DNA of 39,758 nucleotides, from positions 1 to 39,758 of the forward strand of contig JAPHQX010000074.1 of NCBI GenBank assembly GCA_026196035.1, given 5' to 3'. This DNA comes from Gammaproteobacteria bacterium (lineage in GTDB: Bacteria; Pseudomonadota; Gammaproteobacteria; SZUA-229). Numbering within the stretch: the stretch's first letter is position 1; each line of letters opens with the position of its first letter. The notes under the pieces are model-generated. The model was not told where the DNA came from. It saw nothing but the letters and a program-made list of their open reading frames with translations, and made no database searches. Shown here in pieces: positions 24,127 to 33,302 of this stretch. The translations under genes and the position numbers were made by a program.

Positions 24127-25947
24127 CTAACCCTGATGGCCATATAATTTCTGATAAACACCCTTTTTACTAACCAGCTCCTCATGCTGTCCTTCATCAA
24201 TTATTCTTCCATTATCAAAGACATAGACTCGGTCAGCCTGTTTAACTGCACTCAGGCGATGAGCAATAATAATGGTGGTTCTGCTTTTCAGGAAATTTTC
24301 CAGTGCCTGATGCAAACGGGCTTCTGTTGCCGTATCCAGCGCAGATGAGGCTTCATCGAGAATGACGACCTTAGGCTCCATGAGAATCATTCGGGCAATA
24401 GCCAGACGCTGCCGCTGACCACCGGACAAACGGATACCATTTCGACCCACAATAGTATCAAGCCCGTCAGGGGTTGCTTCGACCACTTCTTTTAACTGGG
24501 CAATTTCCAGTGCCTGCCAGAGTTTTTCATCCGTCACCTCTTTGCCAAGATCAAGATTATGGCGAATGCTTTCATTAAATAATGCCGGATGCTGAAGCAC
24601 GGTGGCGACATGTTCACGCACTACATCCAGGCCAATTTCGTTAATCGGCACATCATCAAAATAAATCTGCCCTCCATTAGCCGGATACAGCCCCAGGATC
24701 ACCTGTACCAGTGTTGACTTGCCACCACCACTGGCACCTACCAGCGCTATTTTTTCACCGGCTTTAATATCCAGAGATATCTTATCGAGTACCGGCTCAC
24801 CCTCACCATAGGCAAACTCAATCTGCTCAATCCGCACTGCTACAGTATGTTTACCTTCGAAGGGATTTTTTTCATGGGCGTATACCGGTTCCTGACGCAA
24901 CTCAAGCAAACGATTAATACGCATCAGTGCGGCATTGGCAGAAAAATAACTGTATTGAATACTCAGAATTTCCTGCATAGGCGTCATCATAAACCACAGA
25001 TAAGCATACACAGCGAACATCTGTCCAATCGACAGACTGGAAAAAATCACCATCAGCATACTGACAGCACGAAACATTTCAAAACCAAAAAGAAAAACAG
25101 AAAATGAGGCTTTATTGGCTGCATCACTTTTCCAGCTGAATGCAGACGAATTCTCTTTTACGCCACGTGCTTTATCGATGACGCGCAAAATGTAATGACG
25201 CTCGCGATTACTGGCTCGTATTTGCTGAATACCATCCAGCGTTTCCGTTAATGATTGCTGAAAAAGTTCAAAAGAAAAATTTTCTTCTTTTTTAAGCTGC
25301 TTAACTTTTTTTCCTAACACGGTAGTGAAATAAATCACTATCGGATTCATTACCAGAATAAATAATGCCAGCTGCCAGTGTATCCATAATAAAATAACAG
25401 CTACACCTGTCACTGTTAAAACAGCAACGACAAACTTACTCAATGCCGTACCAATAAATACATCTAGCGCTTCGACATCGGTCACCATATGTGATGCTAC
25501 AGCGCCACTGCCCAGCGTTTCATACTCGGCCATGGAAATAAACTGCAAACGGTTTAATAAACTACGGCGAATCTTATAGGTAATATCTTTGGCAATAATA
25601 GTAAATTCACGGGTTTGCCAGACAGATAACATGAGAACAATAAAACGCATAAACACGGTTAAAAACATAATCGCCAGAATATACAACACAGGTCCATGCC
25701 AGGCTTCAGGAAACAGCTGATTCATCGTCATCACCAACTGACCTGGCTTATGCAATAACACCTCATCAACCAGCAAAGGCATTAACAGGGGAACAGGTAC
25801 ACTAACCAGTGCGGCCAGCAGAGCAATAACATGGGCTTTGATTAAATGTCGCCTGTGCTGCAAGGCAAGATTACGCACATAATCCCAGGTGTATTTCCTT
25901 ACAGTTTCATCAGGTCCATCATTTTCAATGTTAAGCTCTTGATTCAT
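24127..25947 (-). CDS. ABC exporter, fused membrane and ATPase domains
   Basis: A 606-residue half-transporter of the MsbA/LmrA-like exporter class, active as a dimer in the inner membrane. Six membrane helices lie within about residues 35-330 (LIKAHVIALLAALVSVPVPLL, VLYILAIMFLTVFMRFIVLM, AVLTVTGVAVILLW and others). The nucleotide-binding domain follows with Walker A GASGGGKST (404-412), Q-loop LQHPALFN, signature LSGGQRQRLAIARM, Walker B VVILDEASSALD and the switch histidine in IIIAHRLS. The exported substrate cannot be told from sequence. It is followed by the thioredoxin-like gene at a distance of about 90 bases. Confidence 0.88.
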   Translation of the reverse strand: MNQELNIENDGPDETVRKYTWDYVRNLALQHRRHLIKAHVIALLAALVSVPVPLLMPLLVDEVLLHKPGQLVMTMNQLFPEAWHGPVLYILAIMFLTVFMRFIVLMLSVWQTREFTIIAKDITYKIRRSLLNRLQFISMAEYETLGSGAVASHMVTDVEALDVFIGTALSKFVVAVLTVTGVAVILLWIHWQLALFILVMNPIVIYFTTVLGKKVKQLKKEENFSFELFQQSLTETLDGIQQIRASNRERHYILRVIDKARGVKENSSAFSWKSDAANKASFSVFLFGFEMFRAVSMLMVIFSSLSIGQMFAVYAYLWFMMTPMQEILSIQYSYFSANAALMRINRLLELRQEPVYAHEKNPFEGKHTVAVRIEQIEFAYGEGEPVLDKISLDIKAGEKIALVGASGGGKSTLVQVILGLYPANGGQIYFDDVPINEIGLDVVREHVATVLQHPALFNESIRHNLDLGKEVTDEKLWQALEIAQLKEVVEATPDGLDTIVGRNGIRLSGGQRQRLAIARMILMEPKVVILDEASSALDTATEARLHQALENFLKSRTTIIIAHRLSAVKQADRVYVFDNGRIIDEGQHEELVSKKGVYQKLYGHQG

Positions 25948-26104
25948 ATAAAAATAAAACCTTCAGGCGTAGTATATCTTCAACTTTAAGCTATATTTTT
26001 ATACAACCGGATAAAGAATGATATAGCCAGCCCCATTAAATACGACATGACTTAAAGTGAACGCTGAACACAACTCTTGCTTAAGGAATCTTAAATACTA
26101 AATA

Positions 26105-27502
26105 ATGACCTATACATTAGTCATAGATCAGGGAACACATGCTTCAAGAGCGATTGTATTTTCAGCTTCAGGAAAAATTCTCAGTACAGCTGAACAAAAT
26201 ATTAAATTAATAAAACATAATCACAGTCATATCGAACAGGATCCTGAAGAAATACTGCAATCTGTACACACAGTAATTGATCATGCGTTAAAAAAAACGC
26301 CCGGCATCATTTCAAACTGCGCCCTGGCAACACAACGCTCTACCATGCTGGCATGGGATCAGCATTCACTTAAAAGCTTACATCCTGCACTTGGCTGGCA
26401 GGATCGACGCAGTGAAAATGATCTCAAACAATTCAAACCGAATGAAAAAATGATTCGGGAAATAACCGGCCTGCCCTTATCTGCTCATTATGGTGCAGGA
26501 AAGTTTCGCTGGTTGCTAAACTATTTAAAACTTAACACCTCTGATTCATGCCCTTCATTTTCACTCGGCCCTCTGGTCAGTTTCCTGTTATGTCATTTGT
26601 CGTCAAAACATCAGAACCTGGTTGACCACAGTAATGCGCATCGTACTTTGCTATTTGATCTCTACCAGCTTGAATGGTCAGAAAAATTACTCGAACTTTT
26701 TGAAATAGATAAAAAATACTTACCTGTCTGCCAGCCTGTACAGTCAGACTATGGCACTCTAATGGAAACAGGTATACCCGTTACCTGCGTAAGCGGCGAC
26801 CAGAATGCAGCTCTGTTTTCTCAGGGTTCAATTCCCGACAACACAGCCATTATTAATCTGGGAACTGGCGCATTTATACTTACACCCTGTAACCGCACAG
26901 TTAAAACTGACAAACTGTTACAGGGTATTGCACGCAGCAATAGTCATACAGAATATCTTCTGGAAGGTACCGTCAATGGTGCGGGGGCCGCCATCAGCTG
27001 GGCCGAGCGACAATGGCCGGTAACTAACCTCTATCAACATCTTTCTGGCTGGCTGGATGTAATTGATCAACCGTCTGTTTTCATTAATACGGTAGGCGGA
27101 CTGGGATCACCCTGGTGGATCAGTGGTATTGAACCCTATTTTCTCAACACTGATAAACAGCCCACTATCGAACAACGCTATGTTGCTATTATCGAAAGTA
27201 TTATTTTTTTACTCCAGCACAATCTGGAACAGCTCAATGAACACTTTGACATTAAAGTCCTGCGCGTCAGTGGCGGCCTGTCACAAATAGATGGCTTATG
27301 CCAGAAACTGGCCAATCTAAGCCGTTGCCAGGTGCAACGCTCTGAAGATACTGAGGCGACCGCTCGTGGTGCTGCCTGGCTGGCCGCTGGCGGCCCTGAA
27401 CACTGGTCGCCACCCGCATCTGCCAGATCCTTCAGCCCTTTATCCGACACCCCGCTGAAACAGCGCTATCAATGCTTTTCAGAAGAAATCAGCAGATTTT
27501 AA
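26105..27502 (+). CDS. FGGY-family carbohydrate kinase, glycerol-kinase-like
   Basis: A 465-residue FGGY kinase, shorter than typical GlpK (about 500). The N-terminal LVIDQGTHASRAIVF is the phosphate-1 block, HSHIEQDPEEI resembles the glycerol-kinase signature, and GWQDRR, CVSGDQNAALFSQG, INLGTGAF, GTVNGAGAAISW and LRVSGGLSQIDGLCQ follow. Position directly before a glycerophosphodiesterase and a GlpD-type dehydrogenase supports glycerol as substrate, but divergence from GlpK leaves other polyols possible. No glpF, glpT or glpR is nearby. It is 56 bases from the next gene, likely an operon. Confidence 0.75.
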   Translation: MTYTLVIDQGTHASRAIVFSASGKILSTAEQNIKLIKHNHSHIEQDPEEILQSVHTVIDHALKKTPGIISNCALATQRSTMLAWDQHSLKSLHPALGWQDRRSENDLKQFKPNEKMIREITGLPLSAHYGAGKFRWLLNYLKLNTSDSCPSFSLGPLVSFLLCHLSSKHQNLVDHSNAHRTLLFDLYQLEWSEKLLELFEIDKKYLPVCQPVQSDYGTLMETGIPVTCVSGDQNAALFSQGSIPDNTAIINLGTGAFILTPCNRTVKTDKLLQGIARSNSHTEYLLEGTVNGAGAAISWAERQWPVTNLYQHLSGWLDVIDQPSVFINTVGGLGSPWWISGIEPYFLNTDKQPTIEQRYVAIIESIIFLLQHNLEQLNEHFDIKVLRVSGGLSQIDGLCQKLANLSRCQVQRSEDTEATARGAAWLAAGGPEHWSPPASARSFSPLSDTPLKQRYQCFSEEISRF

Positions 27503-27558
27503 TATTCCGACTAAAATCACCTGTATAAAGTTAATTAACGAAAAGAGGATCTACAGTC

Positions 27559-28317
27559 ATGGCTATACCCCACTTGGTAGCACATCGCGGCCATATGGAG
27601 TCTTATCCGGAAAACACACTACTCAGCCTGGAAGCGGCTATGCAGTGTGGTGCAGGCTATATCGAATTCGATGTGCAAAGCACTGCCGATGGTAAACTTG
27701 TTGTATTTCATGACACTGAACTTGAGCGCACCACAGGCGTTAAGGGCAAGCTGTTTGAAATGACTTATCAGGAACTGGAAAATATTCGAGCCCATGAGCC
27801 AGAACGTTTTTCACTGGCATTTTTCAAGGAACATATTCCAAGCCTGTCCGATGTGGTACGCCTGCTACAACGCTATCCCAAAGTAACCGCCTTTGTTGAG
27901 ATCAAACCAGAATCACTGGAACAGTTTGGTTTAGAAAATACGCTTACAACACTCTATCGTGACCTGGAAATTGTTCATCAACAGTGTGTCATTATTTCCT
28001 ATCATCAGCAGGCCCTGAAACATATAAAAGAACACAGCGACTATCAAACTGGCTGGGTTTTACAAAATTATGATGAACAAAGTAAGCATCTGGCTGAAAC
28101 GCTAAAACCTGATTACTTAATCATTAATCATCGCAAACTACCTAATAATGAAGAACCCTGGCCCGGCAACTGGCACTGGATGGTTTATGATATAACAGAT
28201 CCTGAACTGGCTATTCACTATGCGACACTAAATATTCCACTAATTGAGACCCGAGATATTTGCAATATGCTGGAACATCCACTCCTGGCGCTAAATATCG
28301 AAAAGCATGGTAACTGA
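27559..28317 (+). CDS. glycerophosphodiester phosphodiesterase, cytosolic
   Basis: A 252-residue GDPD-domain protein that releases sn-glycerol-3-phosphate from glycerophosphodiesters. LVAHRGHMESYPENTLLSLEAA contains the catalytic HRG and PENT motif, YIEFDVQSTADGKLVVFHD the metal ligands (E-D and the second catalytic His), and FVEIKPE the next conserved Glu. There is no signal peptide, so it acts in the cytoplasm like UgpQ. AGAGGA lies about 10 bases before the ATG. The last 11 bases overlap the dehydrogenase gene, so its product can be oxidised at once. Confidence 0.9.
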   Translation: MAIPHLVAHRGHMESYPENTLLSLEAAMQCGAGYIEFDVQSTADGKLVVFHDTELERTTGVKGKLFEMTYQELENIRAHEPERFSLAFFKEHIPSLSDVVRLLQRYPKVTAFVEIKPESLEQFGLENTLTTLYRDLEIVHQQCVIISYHQQALKHIKEHSDYQTGWVLQNYDEQSKHLAETLKPDYLIINHRKLPNNEEPWPGNWHWMVYDITDPELAIHYATLNIPLIETRDICNMLEHPLLALNIEKHGN

Positions 28318-29470
28318 CTATGACCTGCTTATCATCGGTGCAGGTATTCATGGCGCTGCCTGCGCACAAGCCGCCAGCGCAAAAGGCTATAAAGTTCTTG
28401 TACTTGAGCAATTTGAAAAACCCGGCCTGGTCACTTCAAGTAAATCAAGCAAATTAATCCATGGTGGCTTACGTTACCTGGAAAGCGGACAGTTCAAACT
28501 GGTACGTGAGTGCCTAGAGGAAAGACACTATCTACTTAAAAATGCACCCGCTCTTGTAAAGCTTGTTCCATTCCATATTCCCGTTTACAAAAACACATTT
28601 CGCTCAGCACTCATTATTCGCATCGGATTAATAATTTATTCTTTATTTAGTCGAAAAAGTTTCAGCAGCGTACCGAAACGAAAATGGAAAGACCTTGACG
28701 GCCTGAATACAAAAAACCTGAAAACCGTTTTCAAATATTACGATGCACAAACAGATGACCAAAAACTCACGGCTGCAGTAATGTCATCTGCAGAAAAACT
28801 GGGGGCAGTACTCCATACTAATACCACATTTGATAAAGCTGACTGCACTAATGATGTATGTACAGTCGATTTTACTCAAAATAAAACCCTGAAAAGCATT
28901 ACTACAAAACTCATCATCAATACCGCAGGACCATGGGTTAACCCTGTTCTAAAAAAAATCCATCCACAACCAGAAGCTCTCGATATAGAACTGGTTTTGG
29001 GCACACATATCATCATTAATGGACAATTAACCAGGGGAATTTATTATCTGGAAGCACCACAGGATCAACGTGCTGTATTTGCCATGCCATGGAAAAATAA
29101 AATCATGATTGGCACAACTGAAACACTATATAATGATACCCCTGAAAAGGTCACTTCACCAGAAGCCGATATTAATTACCTGCTTGATGTTTATAATACT
29201 TATTTCAGTCAAAAAAAATCCATAAGTGATATAGAAGAATCATTTTCCGGATTAAGGATTTTACCTAAAGCAACAGGTTCTGCATTTTCTCGTCCACGGG
29301 ATACTATCATCCATCACGATATTACTAAAACACCCCGTGTTTTCACTCTCTACGGTGGAAAATTAACAGCACATCGCGCGACTGCCGAGCAATTAATGAA
29401 AACCATTCAGCCCTTTATTCCTGCGGCAACACGAGATATTGATACCCGTAAAATCAAGTTAACCGATTAA
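28307..29470 (+). CDS. FAD-dependent glycerol-3-phosphate dehydrogenase, short GlpD-like
   Basis: A 387-residue member of the GlpD/DAO family. YDLLIIGAGIHGAACAQAASAKG is the FAD-binding Rossmann motif (residues 5-27), SSKSSKLIHGGLRYLE the GlpD signature, INTAGPWVNPV, GTHIIIN, FAMPWKNKIMIGTTE and SGLRILP follow, and LYGGKLTAHRATAEQLM closes the FAD domain. E. coli GlpD is about 500 residues and carries an additional C-terminal helical domain; this protein ends right after the FAD domain, with no frameshift remnant visible downstream. It would oxidise glycerol-3-phosphate to dihydroxyacetone phosphate, passing electrons to the quinone pool. The start overlaps the GDPD gene. Confidence 0.83.
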   Translation: MVTDYDLLIIGAGIHGAACAQAASAKGYKVLVLEQFEKPGLVTSSKSSKLIHGGLRYLESGQFKLVRECLEERHYLLKNAPALVKLVPFHIPVYKNTFRSALIIRIGLIIYSLFSRKSFSSVPKRKWKDLDGLNTKNLKTVFKYYDAQTDDQKLTAAVMSSAEKLGAVLHTNTTFDKADCTNDVCTVDFTQNKTLKSITTKLIINTAGPWVNPVLKKIHPQPEALDIELVLGTHIIINGQLTRGIYYLEAPQDQRAVFAMPWKNKIMIGTTETLYNDTPEKVTSPEADINYLLDVYNTYFSQKKSISDIEESFSGLRILPKATGSAFSRPRDTIIHHDITKTPRVFTLYGGKLTAHRATAEQLMKTIQPFIPAATRDIDTRKIKLTD

Positions 29471-29537
29471 AAGTAATTTCGATAAAGCTGTTTTTCCTAT
29501 AAAATAGCCTCCTTCTGAAATATAGGCATACAAGAAC

Positions 29538-30299
29538 ATGAGTAATCTGGAAGCACTGATTTTTGATGTAGATGGCACACTGGCAGACACAGAACGTGAT
29601 GGACATAGAATCGCATTCAACCTTGCATTCAAAGAATACAAACTTGACTGGGACTGGGATGTTGATCTTTACGGCAAATTACTGGCTGTAACCGGCGGTA
29701 AGGAGCGAATGAATTATTTCCTGGACAATTTCAATCAAACTTTCCAGAAAGATGAAACCACTCAGGACCTGATCATCGAATTACATCAGGCAAAAACCCG
29801 TCATTACACTGAACTACTCGCCACTGGCACTATCCCCTTACGCCCGGGTGTAAAACGATTAATTAAAGATGCATTAGATAATGATTTACGCATTGCTATT
29901 GCTACGACAACAACACCAGAAAATGTGACTGCATTACTCGAGCACGCACTGGAACCCGGCTCATGTGACTGGTTTGAAGTGATTGCTGCAGGGGACATTG
30001 TTCCTGCCAAAAAACCAGCGCCTGATATTTACACCTATGCACTGGAAAAAATGAAGTTACCTGCAAGCGCATGTCTTGCATTTGAAGATTCTGAAAATGG
30101 TATTCGCTCATCACAGGGTGCTGATCTAAAAACCCTGATTACTATTAATGATTACACCAGAGATCATGATTTCAGCGGCGCTGCTCTTGTCCTCAGCGAT
30201 CTTGGCGAACCCGGTAATAGCTTCACAACTATTTCCGGTGATAATCATGGATTTAATTATGTTAACGTGGAAATGCTAAAAGTAATTCACGGAAGCTGA
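29538..30299 (+). CDS. cbbY: HAD phosphatase, CbbY-like
   Basis: A 253-residue subfamily I HAD phosphatase. Motif I IFDVDGTLADTERDGHR (Asp9, Asp11), a C1 cap, DLYGKLLAVTGGKERMNYF, motif II ATTTTPENV, motif III lysine in PAKKPAPDIY and motif IV AFEDSENGIRSS are all present. The LLAVTGGKERM block is characteristic of CbbY, which removes xylulose-1,5-bisphosphate, an inhibitory by-product of Rubisco. No Calvin-cycle gene is in the window, so the autotrophic role is inferred. A TATAAA at 29498-29503 may give it a promoter of its own; yjbQ follows after three bases. Confidence 0.8.
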   Translation: MSNLEALIFDVDGTLADTERDGHRIAFNLAFKEYKLDWDWDVDLYGKLLAVTGGKERMNYFLDNFNQTFQKDETTQDLIIELHQAKTRHYTELLATGTIPLRPGVKRLIKDALDNDLRIAIATTTTPENVTALLEHALEPGSCDWFEVIAAGDIVPAKKPAPDIYTYALEKMKLPASACLAFEDSENGIRSSQGADLKTLITINDYTRDHDFSGAALVLSDLGEPGNSFTTISGDNHGFNYVNVEMLKVIHGS

Positions 30300-30302
30300 T
30301 TA

Positions 30303-30719
30303 ATGGTTTTTCAACAATCAATTAAAATTTCAACCCTGGGTCGTGGCACATCTAATATCACACGACAAATTAATGAGCTGATAGGTCAGTCCGGGATCAC
30401 TAAAGGACTGGTCAATGTTTTTGTACATCACACCAGTGCATCATTAATTTTATGCGAAAATGCGGATCCAACTGTACGCAGTGATCTCGAATATTTCATG
30501 GAAAAAATAACGCCCGATGGCGACCCTTTATATCAACATAGAGATGAAGGCCCTGATGACATGTCCGCTCATGTGCGTACTGTATTAACAGATAGCAGTC
30601 TTAGCATCCCATTAAATAACGGTCACTGTTTACTCGGCACATGGCAGGGAATTTATTTATGGGAACATAGAACACACCCCCATAGTCGTACACTGACCAT
30701 TACTATTTATGGTGAGTGA
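30303..30719 (+). CDS. yjbQ: YjbQ family protein (UPF0047)
   Basis: A 138-residue member of the YjbQ/UPF0047 family, a small beta-rich protein. FVHHTSASLILCENADP and the metal-site region DDMSAHVRTVL, PLNNGHCLLGTWQGIYLWEHR are diagnostic. E. coli YjbQ shows weak thiamine-phosphate synthase activity in suppressor tests, and members are annotated 'secondary thiamine-phosphate synthase', though the physiological role is unknown. It is three bases after cbbY and may be translated with it. A true thiE lies 4 kb to the right. Confidence 0.92.
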   Translation: MVFQQSIKISTLGRGTSNITRQINELIGQSGITKGLVNVFVHHTSASLILCENADPTVRSDLEYFMEKITPDGDPLYQHRDEGPDDMSAHVRTVLTDSSLSIPLNNGHCLLGTWQGIYLWEHRTHPHSRTLTITIYGE

Positions 30720-30768
30720 TCATTTATATTGGCTCAGACTTGACCGGTTATTGAGAAAAACGAAGATG

Positions 30769-30864
30769 AGTCCGCAAATAGACGCCAATATTTTACTTGT
30801 TCGTCTCCGGCGAACTGCACTCCTCATAAATATTTTTTCTTTTATTTGCGTTCATTTGCGGACT
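30769..30864. repeat. 96-base inverted-repeat element downstream of yjbQ
   Basis: AGTCCGCAAATAGACGC (30769-30785) is inverted at 30848-30864 with two mismatches. An inner GTTCG/CGAAC pair lies in the loop. It sits between convergent yjbQ and the dehydrogenase gene, and may be a dispersed palindrome or a large terminator. Confidence 0.55.
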
Positions 30865-30904
30865 AATTATTTCTGTTTTTTATATCCGATATATCAAAAC
30901 TTAT

Positions 30905-31876
30905 TCACACTAAATTTCTCGGATCACCCGCATTAAACGCTTTAATATTGAGTGCAATTTCATTTAATAATCTTTGCCGTGATTCCTGACTCGCCCAGGC
31001 AACATGAGGTGTAATGATTAAATTATTACTTTTTATACTTAGCAATGGATGATCCTCAGGCGGCGGCTCAACAGTTAACACATCAATTCCAGCCGCTGCA
31101 ATTTGATGTCTCTGAAGAGCATTTAATAATGCCTTTTCATTTATGATACCGCCCCGCGCCGTATTAATAATTATTGCCGATGATTTCATCAATTCAAACT
31201 CTTCAACATCAATCAGATTTTCTGTTTCTTTCGTTAATGGACAATGCAAAGACAGCACATCCACCAGTGGCAGCATTTCATTCAGTGAGACACGACCAGC
31301 ACGATCATCCTGATAATTTCGTTTTGCAATTAATATCTTCATTCCCAGAGCTTCTGCCACCCGGGAAACAGCCCGACCTAAATCACCATAACCCACTATA
31401 CCCAGAGTTTTACCTGCCAGCTCATGAACAGGATAATCCAGTAATGAGAAATATGGACTTCGACTCCACTCTCCCCGCCTTACGGCGTCTGTTAATTCAA
31501 GGAGCCGAGTCTGCAATGCCAGTATCAGTGAAAACACATGCTGCACAACTGACGGGCCTGCATAGCCGGTCACATTACAGGTTTTAATACCCAGATCAGC
31601 TGCCGCCTGTAAATCAATATTATTAGTCCCGGTGGCTGCAACACAGATGAGTTTAATATGTCTGTTATTCTCCAGACACTGCCTGCTTAAATTGACTTTA
31701 TTGGTGATAATCACGTCATAGGCAGTCAGATCTTCTTTTATTTCATCAGCGGCACTTAGTGACCTTAAATCAAGTCTCTTGAGCTGCTGATTCAACAATG
31801 AAAAATCAAGATCATCAGATCCCATTGAATTAACATCGAGAAAAATACCCTGCCTTAGAACATCTGTGTTTTTCAT
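30905..31876 (-). CDS. D-2-hydroxyacid dehydrogenase (glycerate dehydrogenase-like)
   Basis: A 323-residue NAD-dependent dehydrogenase. The substrate domain carries ICVAATGTNNIDLQAAADLG and CNVTGYAGPSVVQHVFSLIL, the dinucleotide domain LGIVGYGDLGRAVSRVAEALG. The catalytic triad is visible: Arg in INTARGGIINE, Glu in VLTVEPPPEDHP and His in TPHVAWAS. It resembles HprA/glycerate dehydrogenase (hydroxypyruvate reductase) more than SerA, having no ACT domain. Function in the glycerate/serine or photorespiration-like route is plausible near cbbY. Convergent with yjbQ. Confidence 0.85.
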   Translation of the reverse strand: MKNTDVLRQGIFLDVNSMGSDDLDFSLLNQQLKRLDLRSLSAADEIKEDLTAYDVIITNKVNLSRQCLENNRHIKLICVAATGTNNIDLQAAADLGIKTCNVTGYAGPSVVQHVFSLILALQTRLLELTDAVRRGEWSRSPYFSLLDYPVHELAGKTLGIVGYGDLGRAVSRVAEALGMKILIAKRNYQDDRAGRVSLNEMLPLVDVLSLHCPLTKETENLIDVEEFELMKSSAIIINTARGGIINEKALLNALQRHQIAAAGIDVLTVEPPPEDHPLLSIKSNNLIITPHVAWASQESRQRLLNEIALNIKAFNAGDPRNLV

Positions 31877-31918
31877 TGGTCTATACTTTATGTATTAATT
31901 TTATAGAGAGAGATTATC

Positions 31919-32260
31919 GTGCAACAGCCTCCTGTAATCAAAGATGATCCAATGTACCGTTTAATCCGAGAAGGTAAAATTAAGGAATTTAATAGCCTGA
32001 AAGCTGATGGCCAGACATGCGATCTTAGAGAAGCCGATTTTAGAGGTGTTAGCCTTTGCGGAATAGATGCAGAGGGTCTCGACTTAACAAACTGTTACTT
32101 CCGTATGAGCAATCTGCGCGGTATTGATTTACGCAACGCCAAACTGGATGGAGCCAGCATTCATGGTGCACAGATTTCCGGCGTAAGATTCCCTGATGAA
32201 CTGGATCCAGATGAAATCAAGCTTTCTCTGGAACACGGAACACGTCTGCGTTACAGGTAA
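31919..32260 (+). CDS. small pentapeptide-repeat protein
   Basis: A 113-residue protein starting with GTG; GAGAGAGA lies about 6 bases before it. An ATG 11 codons downstream is an alternative. The centre (about 38-90) has repeated A(D/N)LxG-type pentapeptides: CDLREADFRGVSLCGIDAEG, LDLTNCYFRMSNLRGIDLRN and AKLDGASIHGAQISGVRF, which form a right-handed beta-helix of three or so coils. Partner unknown. The tail PDELDPDEIKLSLEHGTRLR is conserved-looking and charged. Divergent from the dehydrogenase. Confidence 0.82.
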   Translation: MQQPPVIKDDPMYRLIREGKIKEFNSLKADGQTCDLREADFRGVSLCGIDAEGLDLTNCYFRMSNLRGIDLRNAKLDGASIHGAQISGVRFPDELDPDEIKLSLEHGTRLRYR

Positions 32261-32422
32261 ATCACAGCACTCATTGCGGCTGCCATAATCAACAGACATT
32301 ATGTTGATACTCATGAATTACACTCAAAAAAACAGATCAATGGCTTTTATTTCTTTCCTGGATGTCCTTGCAAAACCCACAGGGCTGAACCACACTTTAT
32401 TACAACAGGTGGTAACTATCTT

Positions 32423-33265
32423 ATGTGGGAAAAATCCTTGAAAGCTGAATTTGAACGACTACTGAGTCAACCTGATGAACAGATCAATCTGGCAGAAGGC
32501 GCTCTACTGGTCGCTCGCCTGGAGTATCCTGAACTAAAAATCCAGCCACAGTTGCAGCGTATTACCGAGCTGGCCGACGAAATTCGTGATCGTCTATCCG
32601 ATAATGCAAATGCCGGTGAGATTCTAACCACACTAAATAAAGTCTTATTCCTTGAAAAAGGCTTTGAAGGCAATTCTGAACACTTTTATGATCCCCGTAA
32701 CAGCTTTTTAAATGATGTTCTTGATCGTAAGCTGGGCATCCCCATTAGCCTGTCCATTCTATATATCGAACTGGGGCAACAATTAGGCATTACATTACAG
32801 GGTGTTTCTTTTCCCGGGCATTTTCTGGTTAAACTGGAAATGGATGAAGGCGCTATCGTACTGGATCCCTACTTCGGCGGTATCTCCCTGAGTGAAGAAG
32901 AAATCGAAGAGCGTCTACAGGAATTTTATGGTGATAAATTAAAACACAGACACTTCAGCGGACTGCTTGCCACTACCCCTAACAGGGATATCATTCTTCG
33001 CATATTACGTAACCTGCGTAATATTTATATGCAAAATCAGGACTGGGACAAAGCACTGGGCATTGCCGATCTTATGATTAACCAGGACACTGACAGACTG
33101 GATTCTATCAAGGCCAGAGCCTACATTTATGATGCACTGGAGTGTTCACGCCCGGCACTTCAGGACTACCAGGAGTATCTCACCATCTCACCGGAAGCCG
33201 AGGATATACAGATCATTCGCGGCCGAATCATGGAACTCGCGGAAAGCTGCCGACATATCTGCTAA
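32423..33265 (+). CDS. SirB1-family transglutaminase-like/TPR protein
   Basis: A 280-residue soluble protein of the SirB1/YchA family. The N-terminal half (about 25-165) is a transglutaminase-like fold with FYDPRNSFLNDVLDRKLGIP, ISLSILYIELGQQLG and FPGHFLVKL; the position of the usual catalytic Cys is not obvious (ISLS in its place), so it may be non-catalytic. The C-terminal half has TPR-like helices (ILRILRNLRNIYMQNQDWDKALG, ALQDYQEYLTISPEA). In E. coli the homologue follows prmC; here it stands between unrelated genes. Function unknown. Confidence 0.85.
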   Translation: MWEKSLKAEFERLLSQPDEQINLAEGALLVARLEYPELKIQPQLQRITELADEIRDRLSDNANAGEILTTLNKVLFLEKGFEGNSEHFYDPRNSFLNDVLDRKLGIPISLSILYIELGQQLGITLQGVSFPGHFLVKLEMDEGAIVLDPYFGGISLSEEEIEERLQEFYGDKLKHRHFSGLLATTPNRDIILRILRNLRNIYMQNQDWDKALGIADLMINQDTDRLDSIKARAYIYDALECSRPALQDYQEYLTISPEAEDIQIIRGRIMELAESCRHIC

Positions 33266-33273
33266 TCTGGATG

Positions 33274-33292
33274 TACTCTGCTTTTCAGAGTA
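33274..33292 (+). promoter_or_regulatory. hairpin between the SirB1 and aldolase genes
   Basis: TACTCTG (33274-33280) pairs perfectly with CAGAGTA (33286-33292) across CTTTT. No U-tract follows, so it could be a weak or Rho-assisted terminator or a leader hairpin for the aldolase-thi operon, whose ATG is 11 bases later. Confidence 0.4.
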
Positions 33293-33302
33293 ACATTTCA
33301 GC

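Noticed and set aside
33266-33302. TPP riboswitch before the aldolase-thiD-thiE operon
   Set aside because: The gap is 37 bases and holds a single small hairpin, too short for a THI element.
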